From Melieria omissa (lineage: Eukaryota > Arthropoda > Insecta > Diptera > Ulidiidae), in assembly GCA_963971225.1 (NCBI GenBank), contig OZ020268.1:41609348-41673347 (forward strand): a stretch of DNA of 64,000 nucleotides, read 5' to 3'. This document shows, one piece after another, positions 1-11,400 of this stretch; position 1 is the stretch's first letter; every line of letters begins with the position of its first letter. The position numbers and the translations under genes were made by a program. The notes beneath the pieces were generated by a model, which worked only from the letters and a program-made list of their open reading frames with translations, ran no database searches and was not told the DNA's origin.

Positions 1-7
1 CGATTAC

Positions 8-80
8 CGAATACGATCACTGCAGTATTCGCTTCTTCCCGAATACGAGCACTGCAGTGTTCGCTATTCACCGAATATGA
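8..80. repeat. 32-bp tandem repeat at the window edge
   Basis: Units begin at 8, 40 and 72, an exact 32-bp period. The first two each contain an imperfect palindrome of the form CGAATACGATCACTGCAGTA followed by TTCG. The third unit decays after CGAATATGA. The array may continue to the left of the window. No gene is associated with it. Confidence 0.7.
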
Positions 81-95
81 ATAGAATCAAAAAGC

Positions 96-1648
96 GACGC
101 TCGCTGGTTCTCGTTTCTATTCGTTTCGTTGTACACATTCTTCGAATACCAAGTACCCGTACAGTATGTACAGTAGTGTAGTCGCCAAAATGAATATATT
201 CATGCAGGACATTAGTACCTATGTACATACATAGATACATTCGATCAATAAATCCCATTTGCCACGTGGTTATGTAGCTGCAGTCGATATAAATTGAAGG
301 TAAATTTTCATTGTGTCTGGTGTTGTATATAATATTGCTGTATCTAATCTAGACTTACTTTTTCCAAATCTTTATGCAACTGCAAGCCTGCAATTTAAAT
401 TATATTTTAAAATGACTCCAGATTTAGGATTATGTGTATGTATGGTAAGTATACAAACGGCAAAAAAATACCATGTTATATTGCGCCCCACTCAAAAGCC
501 ACAAAATTTTCCACCCGGCATTAGGCAATCACACTTTCTTACACAATTTCTATTAGGTATTTGTACATAAAGATGTACATACATGCATACACATGGACAT
601 GGTTGCTTCTGGAAATTCTTGCGTGTCTAAGCATATTTTTAGTATGTTCCTACGTGATATTTTCAACACCAACAAAAGCAGCGCGCATAAATACTGAGCA
701 TCTGAAAAATCAAATAAAAATAACAACAAAAGCAAATTGTAGGAAATAAACATATTTAGCATGCCGCCTTTCTTCCGTTTCTTTGCATCGTCAGCGCTGT
801 CGCCGCTGTTTGAGTACGCGGTGGCGTTACACCTGACGTCACTGCGTCTTCATGGATCGTGTCTTGCAGCTTTTGTGCACTCATACACAGCCACTAACTG
901 CTAGCAATCGAGCCGTTACGTATTCAAGGTCTGCCTGTGTTTACCCATTCGACACACAGTGACACACACACCAACACGCCTACAAACACAGACGCACTCG
1001 CTTGCCATACAAATCAGAGTACTGGTTTTTAAAGTGAAGGTACATTGTACACGCTGCATGCAAACGATATGCCGCCAGTGTGGTAAACGATGCGCTACAA
1101 CGCGCAATGGCGGCTTATCCCGGCGTTGAGATGCGCACTTCAAGGCAGTTCGAACTAATTCCAGTGGAATTCGTTATAACCGGACACTCACCGTCGCAGT
1201 GTTTTCGGTCGGTTGTGGCAGATGTCCGCTTATGGGGAGAGTCCGCTTTTGTCGTAAGTCTTAAAAATATCCTTAAAAACTATTAGTTCATTTTTTCACA
1301 ATACTTTTCTGTTGTCATAACAATTTGTTGTTTTTTTTCAATTATTGTCAGGTCACCGGAATGGTGCAATGTGGCTGCGAAAAATAACTAAATTTAATTT
1401 CAAATAATAAATATTAAATAGTCAGTTAAAAATTGAACAATCAACAACGATTTGCATTTTTCTTAGTTTCGTTGGATTATGTTAGGTAATACAGGCAAAT
1501 AAAATTGGCTTTGAAAAACTCCCATTCGGTTAGCGATACAGAAAGGAAATTTTTCCATGATTCATTCAAGTAAAACTTCAAGAAGTATTATAAATTTCAG
1601 CAGATTTTCACAAGACTTGCATACTTGTTTCGAAGGCAGTTCAAGTCC
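96..1648. other. intergenic/upstream sequence, possible non-coding first exon
   Basis: No recognisable protein is encoded. The stretch from about 900 to 1253 is less AT-rich than its surroundings and contains a promoter-like CGGTCGGTTG. It ends in a perfect splice donor (GTC then GTAAGT at 1254). It could be a non-coding first exon of a + strand transcript, possibly Pits, but no acceptor partner can be assigned from sequence alone. The rest is AT-rich and featureless. Confidence 0.3.
834..841. promoter_or_regulatory. CRE palindrome TGACGTCA
   Basis: A perfect TGACGTCA site, the binding site of CREB/ATF-type bZIP factors, lies just upstream of the possible first exon. Two more perfect copies lie within 2.5 kb. 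Function is inferred from the motif only. Confidence 0.4.
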
Positions 1649-1652
1649 TTAA

Positions 1653-1889
1653 CACTAGAAAGACCGCAAGTTTTCCATACCTACAAAAACTACATATCCT
1701 ATCCGTTGATATCTCGAAAAGTACACATCGGATTTAATTAATTTTTCACACAATTAATTTCAAAAAATAAAATTTTTGACGATAAAAAAAATAAAAGTCT
1801 CCAAAGCAAAAGTTGATAGAAATACTAAAGAAAATACAGTTATTTAAAAATGAAAAACCGTCAAAAAGACCACAATGGTATTTCTAGTG
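1653..1889. mobile_element. piggyBac-type MITE (237 bp)
   Basis: The element is flanked on both sides by TTAA (1649-1652 and 1890-1893), the hallmark target duplication of piggyBac. The termini are inverted: left CACTAGAAAGACC, right end reading CACTAGAAATACC on the other strand, one mismatch in 13. They resemble the piggyBac-type CCCTAGAAAGA end. It has no coding capacity, so it would depend on a transposase supplied elsewhere. The family assignment rests on TTAA plus the termini. Confidence 0.65.
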
Positions 1890-3077
1890 TTAAATACTCA
1901 GTGCTCCCAGGCCATGCGCGTTCCAGGAATGACAGAGCAGCAACGCAGGAATTACTTTGAAGGTTGATTAGTCTTCTTCGAATTTCCTCATTTCACCTTT
2001 TCGGAAAATTTTACCGCCCACACCATTTCGTTCGGACCACATTGCTGCCGAATAGTTGCAATTTTAGCCAACATAATGTCAAATTTTGCCCAGTGTTGTA
2101 TGCATTATAAAATTGCAAATATTTATTACATATCTGCTTTTATGTAAGAAAGTTAAATGGTATGCAACGACCAATAGTCAGAGGTGAGTTCGGATCATGT
2201 TGATGTGAACCTGAATTATAACCAATACCAATACTTGTGGACGTCATGTAATCGACTTGACCGTAAACCAGTCTATTCAGTTAATTTGCAAAAACAAGAG
2301 AACAAGCACAACAAGCTCTACCAACCAGTTACAGTTGGCCGAATCGAGCTTAACAGTCAGCTTCGACCCAGCCACCCCCACCTACAGTTCCAGCGCCAAC
2401 GACCGCGACCTCATGCCTTCGTTTGTTGCTACAATCGTTTACATTTGTATTTTGCGATGGTGCTGTTATTGTTGTTGTTGTTTGTTGTCTTCATTCCTCC
2501 AATTTGTACACGCACGCACGCACGCTCCCAATCCGAATGCCTTGACGTTTACATTATCGTACCCCAGGCGCCCGCATCAACATCCCAACCTCCCGCCAAC
2601 CCACTTCTGACGTGCGTCTCTGTCGAGCAAGCGTTTGCCTCTCGCTCGCACGCGCACATGGCGTTCGAGCCGCACATTCTCTCTACTCGTATCTTCGGTG
2701 CTGACACATGAGTTTAGCTTTTCTGCTTTTCTGCGCCTTTTCAGCGTTTATCGATTTCTTGGTTCGTGTTCAGTCGTCGTTCATTGCCTCTGCCTTTGCG
2801 TGTGTGCCAATGCGATTGTCCGTGAGTGTGTGCATGTGTGCAGTATCTGTGTGCGGTACGCGTGCGCCTGTGTGTTGGTGCGATTATGACGCGCCGCACC
2901 TCACACAACAACACAGCACACAAACACAAAACCAGTTTGGGTCGCTCAGCTGCCCGCACGCGCCCTTCAACTCGACAGCCCACCAGACCAGTCACTGCGA
3001 CGATGCCGAGCATTTTTCCATGCACGCATACCAGCCGCCGCTGCCAGTCTGGCACTGCCAGCAATGCCTCGTTGCCG

Positions 3078-3085
3078 TGACGTCA
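3078..3085. promoter_or_regulatory. CRE palindrome TGACGTCA
   Basis: Second perfect CREB/ATF-type palindrome, 182 bp from the next one. Motif match only. Confidence 0.4.
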
Positions 3086-3259
3086 CATTCCTGTCCGATT
3101 CGAGCGCTGGCCCGAGTGCTCAAACCGGTTTTCGAATACATCTTCCCGCAATTGCTGGCCGCGTTCGAGCAGTGCTGCAGCTCGATGGTGAACGAATCGG
3201 ATCGACGAAACCTTCAAAATGCTACGTGTGCTTATCACTCGGATAAAATTTGTGCACTG

Positions 3260-3267
3260 TGACGTCA
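3260..3267. promoter_or_regulatory. CRE palindrome TGACGTCA
   Basis: Third perfect CREB/ATF-type palindrome, in the context CACTGTGACGTCACGAAGTG. Motif match only. Confidence 0.4.
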
Positions 3268-4922
3268 CGAAGTGGAAATTGCGAATACTCTGTGCAAAGA
3301 GTAGTCGCACCGAGCAAGCACAGTGGCACAAATTGACAAAAACGTATTTCGAAAAGTCAAAGCCGCACTGAAAATTTACATTCAGTTTGGGGTAGGAGTG
3401 GCTAATCTGAGGAGACAGCAATTTTGTCAGAGAAACGCATTGTGATGAGCCACATTGACCCTGACTAACTTTGTGACACGAATAATGGAAAAGGATGAGT
3501 GGGGTTTTGCTTGTTCATTCGGGATTCAAACTGGAACTGACCGGACAGACCCTTTGGCTACAGTTCTTGATCGAACATCGTTGCTTATAACAACGATGTT
3601 TGATCAAACTCTGACAATTTTCACTTAGAACCTTATGAATCTTCACTTATCTCCATCTACTGTAAGTGACCTTAGCAGTTCCTTGTGATTCATTACAAAA
3701 GCTGACTACGTTTTATGCGCACAATGCAAATTTGGTTCCACCGTTCAACGACCAGAACTGTACTTTATAGGTATCTGAACCGACCATGCGCAAACTTCTA
3801 CCATCGCAACGCGCTACTCACGCACACACTCGCCCAAGCACGTCACACAGCCACGCAACACACCGATACGCGCACACTTGCACACTGACCAAATACCAGA
3901 TACCGCTTTTCTCTGCTCCGTACACGACACCACCTGGTGCTTGGGGCAGGGGGCGGCGGGCCTGGCGGCGCTATGCGAGACGAAACCAAAACGTAGCCAA
4001 GCGTAGTACACGGACGAGTGATTCACAAAAATGTTGTTACCCCCTCTTTCGACGCTCTCGCTCGTTCTCGCAATCATTGCCTTTGCCAACAAGAACAGCA
4101 GCAGCTGCTGCCGCTCCGGCAACGGCAACCACGCAACCAACAACAACGCAATAACAACATTTGCTTGTTGTTACTTTTGTTGTTGTGTTGGGTTATTTTC
4201 TTTTTTGTATACACACACAATACGATAACGAGGCCTGCGATAAAGTGGTGGGGTATCGTGCAATGTCGTCGTCGTTGTCGTTTTGGTGGCGTTGCTGCTT
4301 GTAGTTCGTGAGCGTGTAAACTCGTCGGGTTGGTTTTGTATTCGTGCAGTTGGCAGTTGGTTGGCCATCAGCGATGGCACAGAGGTAGATATAATCGATT
4401 GCATCGATAGAACGTTGCCGGTGCAGTAGGGTCTGAGGCATTTTCAACAAGCTAGCACTGAATTTCTCTCCACTTAGGTGGCCAGAGTATTCCTAAATTT
4501 GACCTGTTTCAATCTGCTTCTGTTTGGGAGTACTGTCCCCGACTGGTGACCGCTGCGACGACAGGGATTGTTACGTTTGTTCATTCCGCCGGAAACACAG
4601 CCTTCTGCCTCATCATATGCCTACCGATTTCTGCATTAAATATTCATTTCCGGGCAGCTTCAATGTTCATTCGAACATCTTGGCCAAGCTTCATATAAAT
4701 GTATCTATTGTATAACTAACTGCATTCAGACGTAATATTTACCCTTTCGACCCCCGAATTTTACCCTGTGTCTCGATATTACTTTTTGGTATTTAAATCA
4801 TGAAACATTTCCATAAGAAGTGTGCACACGACATTTAAAGTTGCCAAGCCTCTTTGTTAAGGTTCTAGAGCTAGTTTACTTTGTAACAATTTTCGCTTAA
4901 AACGGGTTAAATAAATTGTGTA

Positions 4923-5242
4923 TCTTCTTCTTCTTCTTCTTGACTGGCACGACAGCTCGATTACGAGACTAAGGCCTAGCTACCCGCAACCAACCGTGTT
5001 GTGCGTGCGAATGTTTTTTACAAAGTTGGAAGGGACCTACAGTTTTATGCCGATTCCGAACGGCGAGTTGGGAGCTTTTTCATAAGCAATTTTACTCTCA
5101 GAGGTTTGGCATTTCCTGCTGAGAGGACAGCCGCCGAAAGAAAAATTGTTGTTTTTTTTCGATGTTACCGCAACGGAGTATTGAACTCGCGGAGTCTTGA
5201 CTCGCGGCCCAACGCACTAGCCAGCTGAGCTAAGGCGGCTAC
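4923..5242 (-). mobile_element. tRNA-derived SINE, family 1
   Basis: Read on the minus strand from about 5242, it opens with a tRNA-like head. This has an A box (TTAGCTCAGCTGG) and a degenerate B box (GAGTTCAATACTC) about 35 bases later. A tRNA-unrelated body follows, and it ends in an AAG-repeat tail (CTT repeats on the + strand, 4923-4941). Head, body and tail order is typical of SINEs. Only a 5-6 bp possible target duplication (GTATC) is visible. The B box is diverged, so the copy is probably old. Confidence 0.65.
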
Positions 5243-5502
5243 GGTATCAATATTATTTAATTACAGAAAAAGTATTTAATATTTATGGAAAAATACAAAA
5301 TTATCACTTTTTGATTTTATTTAACCATTTTTAGAGAAACAGGGTTTTGATCAAACGCGCCCAATCCGTAGACTTCAATTTGAACACAAACTTTCCCTGA
5401 TATCGCTGCAAATTATTAGAAATTATTTTGGGGATAGCAGTAAGATTTTTGTAATTTACTTTGAAATCACTTTAAAAAATGTTAAGTTGTTGGTGCCTAC
5501 TT

Positions 5503-5561
5503 GGGGCACAATAGATCTACAGGTCGCGGTGCATCGTCCCCATCAATAATAATAATAATAA
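5503..5561 (+). mobile_element. 59-bp LINE 3' tail insertion
   Basis: A very short insert beginning GGGGCACAATAGATC and ending in AAT repeats is bracketed by an exact duplication, TGGTGCCTACTT, at 5491-5502 and 5562-5573. The start resembles the 3' end of the LINE fragment near 57484 (GGGGGCACAATAGATC). This is an extreme 5' truncation of a non-LTR retrotransposon made by target-primed reverse transcription. Confidence 0.75.
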
Positions 5562-5573
5562 TGGTGCCTACTT

Positions 5574-6049
5574 AAATTAAACCCATAAGTCAATCGTAGC
5601 TTGTTTTTAAGATGACAAATAGATGAAGCTGCTCTCAGACAAGTTTGGGATCGAAAGGGTTAAACCTTCCTTCTTGATTTGAGAAAACGTCTTATTAACG
5701 TTTATAGCCATACCGGATTATCATCTAGAAACATCGAACATCCTTTTGTGTGGATAATTAAAATTAGGGAATTTATAGATTACATGTGAATATGAAACAT
5801 GATATATAGAGTACTCATAGATAAATGCGCCTCTTTATTTATGTCGATGAATTTATTCATCATAATTTTTGTATCAGTTGCATTGAATCTGTTGAATAGA
5901 ATTTATTATTGATTGAGAACAATGCAAAAATTGCCCATATTTGACTCAAACTTAAAACACAGCAACTTGTGAAGTGTCACTTTTTAAAATTGGCGCACCT
6001 AGTCCGATGCTCGATTGTAGTCGCCCCAATTAGCCCATCACTAGACCTC
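5574..6049. other. AT-rich spacer
   Basis: AT-rich sequence with no open frame of note, no repeat structure and no recognisable motif. GC content rises sharply at about 6040, where the presumed Pits leader begins. Confidence 0.5.
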
Positions 6050-7608
6050 GACTAGTCGCGGCAGCGGTGGCAGCCTCAACGGCAGCATCGAGCAGCGAGC
6101 AGTGAGCAGCGAGCGAGTCAACGCGCGAGGGATACATTTTTCAGCTTCAATTGGAATTATTATTATTTTGCTGTCGGCGTTGGAAGCAAACGGAATCGTG
6201 TTGTGTTGTCGCGCGTTCGCGTTGTGTGCGCGTTGCGTTTGTTTCTTTTTTGAATTGCATTGCATTGAATTTCGTGTGTGAAACCGATTGCAGCGAGTGT
6301 GGAATATTTTATGCATTTTTTCCGAAAATCTATAAAGATTGAATTCAGCAAAATTTGCAACTTGTGGCCAACGCTTCGCTGCAGATACGTTCCGGATTTG
6401 TGTGCCGTGTACTGCGCCATTTGGGAAATTGATTTTGAGCTACCCCGCCGTAGCCGATATATATTTACCTCGGGCCGCCCCCTCGCCTGTCGCCAGCGAC
6501 CAGTTGTGATACGTGCTGCGGAGTGGGCTGCGCGTACACAACCGGGCCAACGGGTGGTAGAAATCACGGACAGAGTGGCGTGGAAGTGAGCATAAGGAGA
6601 AGAAGAAACGTAAGATACGAACAAAACACATCAGTGCCGAAGGGAGGTGCTGCAAGAAGGTGCAGTAAAAGGGAGCAGACAAAGACGAGAAAATCAATAA
6701 TTGGCAAGCGAGCAGGACAACGGCCCTGTTAGCCGTTAGCCCATAGCCCGTAGCGCGGCGCGGTTGCCCATCAATTGCAGCAACAATTGTAACAACAAAA
6801 GCTGCAAGTGTAAAGTTGCAGCGGCCGCAATAAGCGCAAACGTGATAAAGTGCTAGCGAAACGAACGAGCGAACAGCATTCGAGCACCGCACCCCGCTCT
6901 GAGGTCCGTGCGGTACTCCACTCGTGACGGGAACGCAAAATGGAAAATCCGAAATTGATTATTTCGCCGACGTTCTGCTTGCATTTGTTGTTACTCAACA
7001 CGGTACTGCCGTGCGAAAAAACTAAATTACATTAAATAAAGTGCGGCGAAGGAGGCCGAAAGAGGGCCGAAGAAAACGCCTCTATCGCGTCTCAGTGTCG
7101 GCACCGAACAACTTTGCAAAAACAAACCAATACGAAAATTGTGTTTTGAAAATAACAACAATCCACAGTTTTCTCCGAAACTAGTGAATAGTGCAAAAAC
7201 AAAATTGAAGCGCGTTTTTTACACAATTTTATGTATGTATCGCCGAGGAAGAGGCAGCCGCAGTGACTGCAGAAATTTCGGTATACCAGTTTGAGTTTTG
7301 TGCGCGTGTGTGTGTGCGTGTGCTTGGCCCATTTGCGGTGTAGAGCAGAGCGACCGTAACGCGGAAAACAGGTCGCGCATCCTACAAACCTACAACACAA
7401 CAACAACCAAACGGCAGCAGCTGCACAAGAAATCGCCAACGTGCTGAACGTGCTCAACAACAGCAGCAAAATAAACAACAACCACAACAGCAGTCAAGCG
7501 CGCCCAGAAGCCTTCAAACTTCCTGGTTTGCGGCCATTCCCCTCCACTTCCCAGTACACGCGTCGAATTTTAGCCCAACAACAGCAACAGCAGCAGCAAT
7601 CCGTCAAC
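6050..7608 (+). promoter_or_regulatory. Pits: presumed Pits promoter and 5' UTR
   Basis: A GC-rich, CAA/CAG-rich stretch runs directly into the first coding exon and has the texture of a fly 5' leader, with many short upstream frames and AACAAC runs. The frame of the coding exon stays open upstream to about 7441, but that extension has no ATG and is low-complexity, so the ATG at 7609 is preferred. The exact transcription start and any leader introns cannot be fixed from sequence. Confidence 0.45.
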
Positions 7609-7821
7609 ATGTCCCTGCAGACCAAGCGCCAGCACTGCTATCTGTGCGATCTGCCCCGCATGCCCTGGGCCATGATCAACGACTTTTCCGAGGCGGTCTG
7701 TCGCGGCTGCGTCAACTACGAGGGCGCCGATCGCATTGAGATCGTACTGGACGCCGCGCGCCAAATGAAGCGCCTGCACCAGGCCGCCAAGCGCAGCCAC
7801 GAGAACGGCGAGGTACAACAG

Positions 7822-7882
<61 letters not shown>

Positions 7883-8494
7883 ACCAGCACCAGCAACAGC
7901 AGCAGGCCGCCGCCGTGGCGGCAGCGGTCGCCCAAGCGCAGCACCGCAATGCCGGCGGCGCGCCCATCAGCGTTGGCGTCGGCGTGGGCGTGGTCGGGCC
8001 GCAACAGCAGCAGCAACACCATCATGGCTACGCCACACAGCGCATCGGTCCGCCGCCGCCACAAGCGGCCAGCCTAATGGATTTCCCGGTGAAGATGGAG
8101 GCGCACGACGCCAGCGTGCGACCGGTGCGCATCTCGCACATGGCACCGCACCACATGTCCATGTCGAGTCGTGCGGTGAACGCTGCCGCAGCAGCGGCCG
8201 CGGCTGCGTCAAATGTGGGCGTGGTGGGCCCCGTGCCGCCGGCACTCTCCGTCAATCTGAAGCGTCCGCCATCGGAGGATGACGAGCATGCGCCGCACGT
8301 GGGCGACGCGGGCGGCCCCAGTGGCATCAAGCGCAGCGCCATCGACGATCAGGGCGTGGCACGGCCACCGCTAACACGCGGCGAATCACTGCCTGCAGCG
8401 GTCTCATTTGTGCCGGAACGACAGGCGAGTCTGCGAGACAAACACCAACCAGTGCGCGCACCGTCCTTTGACGCGTCCACCTTCAAGCCTGGCG
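7609..8494 (+). CDS. Pits: Pits coding exon 1
   Basis: Encodes residues 1-295 plus one base: the N-terminal C4 zinc finger, the polyglutamine tract and Ala-rich linker, ending in the conserved-looking [11 protein letters not shown]. The donor is GGCG then GTGAGT at 8495. The frame stays open past the donor to 8694, but that part is intronic. Confidence 0.92.
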
Positions 8495-11400
8495 GTGAGT
8501 ACATTCCACCAGCCCGCTTCCCATCCTCACCCACCACCAACCCAACAAGCAAAAACAGAAACTTCCCCAAACAGTTCAGTACTCCGTTCACTAACGCTCC
8601 GAAGCAGTTGTTGTTGTTGTTCACCCACATACTTGGTTGTCTGTGTGCCTATTGGCATCATTCATTTGTGTCCTGCAACCCATTCCGTGTATAAAATTAA
8701 TTCATTCACTAAACTGTACGATCGTTGTTGCTTTTATTGGGGAGGTTCACAATATGGTCGGTAAGACTGCTAGGAGGTGCAAGGTTAAGTCTTGTAAACA
8801 TTTCATATATGTAAACAGCAAAAGTCAGTTGGCCATTATTTTGAGTTGGTAAATGAATGGGAGATCGATTAAAGGTTTAACTCGTAAAAACTTGAATGAA
8901 ATGCAGTGAAATGCTTTGGCAATCAATAGCGGGCAATTAAATTAGACCTGAAGTCGACCTAACCTTACCGCAGTGGAAAACTTTCATAAATCTGCCCTTC
9001 GAATATGTGAGGTAACAATCGAGTTGACGGCTCTGAAGCTGCATTACCGCCCAACAACCACTTAAATGATTCAGTGATTCGATGAATAATTATATTAGCC
9101 GCCGATATGTACGTTAGCGAACGTGCTTACAGCGGCATTTTTTTTCTAATAGCTTGTAGAGTCGCTGAATTGGAAACCAATTTAGTAAAAATATATCTAT
9201 GTGCATTTGATGTTAACATTTTCGATTCATCGACTTTCGGCGAGGGGGTTTTGTGTTAAAAGTTTAGCTTAACTGACACTCTTTGGAAAAAGTCGAATGC
9301 CCTTTGCTAGTATTGGGAACTTGAACAAACTCTGTTCGCTTCAGTTGCACTTGGGAAAGTTGCTGGCAGCTCGCTTAGAACGTTTCGCAAACAAACAACA
9401 AGCACAACAATTAAACGATGATGATTTTTAGTTGTCGCTTTCCATTCAAAACGAAAACGTATCTACATTTGATGCTCTGAAAACTAAAATGCTTAGATAA
9501 GATTAATGCGCAGAGTTTTGTTGTTAATTCCTTTCGCTTTGTGCAGAGCATTGATAAGCATTGTATTGTTGTTGTATTTTGGTGGCTATGTGTTAACCGA
9601 TAACGCATGGTGGCTCAAGTTTAACTGAAGCAGATAAGCGCCGTGCAATCTATACTTTTATATATACATATATATATATATACAAACACACACAATACAC
9701 ACACGAATGCGTAGATATGGCGCAGCAGAATGGAAAAAGCAAGAACGCCAAGAATTCCCTGAAATAGCCTGTGCGGCTTTATTCATTTTCTTGTTTATTT
9801 TCTTTATTTTGTTTTTGTTGCTTTTTGCTTCGTTGTAAAGCACCCAACACCAGTAACGATACCGCCGCCGCCCGCCAGCTATTAGATATACATACGTATG
9901 TATGTATGCATGGGGCCCACCCGCCGCAACCCGCCTGGGCCCCAACACGACCGAACCAGAACGTCGCTTATCGACAAACCAGAATGTTACGCGGCGCGAT
10001 TTTTGTATCTACAACAGCGAAAAATTCTACATACGAGAGGCGCATTTGTTTTATTTTTGTTCTTTCGTATTTTTACTTTCGGTTCGTACGTACGACAGTG
10101 TGCGTGTTTATATATGTATGGCTGTGCGTGCGTGTGTGTGTGTGTGCTTGACGCGGCCAGATACACACATTTCAGCTGTGTATCTATAACGAAAGCACTG
10201 GCTGGGGGCTGTGGGGCGCGGCAGACGGGCCGACGTGTGACCGCAGGCTGGGCGCTTCGCAATTGTAACGGGGTTAGCCTATAGTGGGCAGCGTGTTGTG
10301 TGTGTGTGTATGTGTCTGAAGCCGTTGCCTCCACCGCCAGCCTCCTTCCGCCCGCCGCCCACTGGGCTTTTCCACCAGTTGTGGCTGTTGCTGGCAGCAG
10401 CTACCAGCGAGCAACAACTACAATGCCCATCGCTGCGTTGCCAGCTCAGTGCGCGGCCTGGCCACCCCACTTGCTCTCCGCCACAGTCAAGTGCAGATTT
10501 TGCACAAATGTCATGCGCAGTGCATTCACAACGTCGCCAGCCACCAGCCACCAGAAACAACCACCGCCAGCAACAACAAAAATTTAACGTGCAAAAATCT
10601 TGCTTTGTGCCTGTGCATTTCATTCCATCGCATCGCGTCGCCTGCACGCTACTCATTTCGTCTGTCTCATGTCTTTTTCAGTGGGCAAATCGCCCAACAA
10701 CAACAACAACGCAACATTTCAAGTTGTGTATCTGTCGGTGGGTTTTTGGCTTTTCTTATGTCGTTGTCGTTGTCGTTGCCAACGTTGTGGTGGGTTTTGG
10801 CGTGTGTTTTTTGCGCATATGCCAACAGCGTCGTCATTAAACTTGTTTTCATTTTAACACGACACGACAACAGCAACAACACCAGCAATAAGAACGACAA
10901 CAAAGACGACAACGTCGACGACGACGACATACATACGTAACATGCCTGGCCCATAATGTGTAGTCAGCGTGCATGCCGAGCGACTGCTGCTCGCCCAAGT
11001 CTCGTACAACGGCCGCCCTTCGCCCCCACGCACCATCCAGCGATCTCTAGACATGTTTTACACTGTCGGCCCATACTGCACTCGCTCGCGTTGGTGTGCG
11101 CACCTCTGCTGGATACCAGCAACGGCTGTCGGGGAGAAGGCCACAAATTGACTGACTGTCTCGCTGTCTCATGCGTCCCTATACTAAGCGTAAACGCTTC
11201 TACGCTACGTATCTTCTATGTAGTATATTTTCATTGTTGGTTGCATGCGCGTGCTACACTACCACACTCGCAGGAGCACAGTTGCATAAACATAGCAACA
11301 ACACGAGTTACGATAAAACATTAATGTTGTTAATGCAATTGTTTTGGTGACCAAAAGCTACAACACAGCCACTGATTGCAGTGGGTGGTAGAAGTGGGAA

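Larger units (their letters stand above)
1894..4922. other. intergenic, no recognisable gene
   Basis: The segment 2180-3300 is GC-richer and rich in CA/GT and CAA runs. It carries several overlapping open frames on both strands, none resembling a known domain. 3780-4450 is a second such patch. The remainder is AT-rich. Two CRE palindromes lie at 3078 and 3260. I see no splice-consistent coding series. Confidence 0.5.

Noticed and set aside
7441..7608. N-terminal extension of Pits
   Set aside because: The frame is open but has no ATG and is Asn/Gln-rich leader-type sequence. The ATG at 7609 directly precedes the zinc finger.
7570..8342. Long minus-strand frames opposite Pits exon 1
   Set aside because: They are shadows of the CAG/CAA and GCX-rich coding strand (poly-Leu, poly-Cys), without start context or domain.
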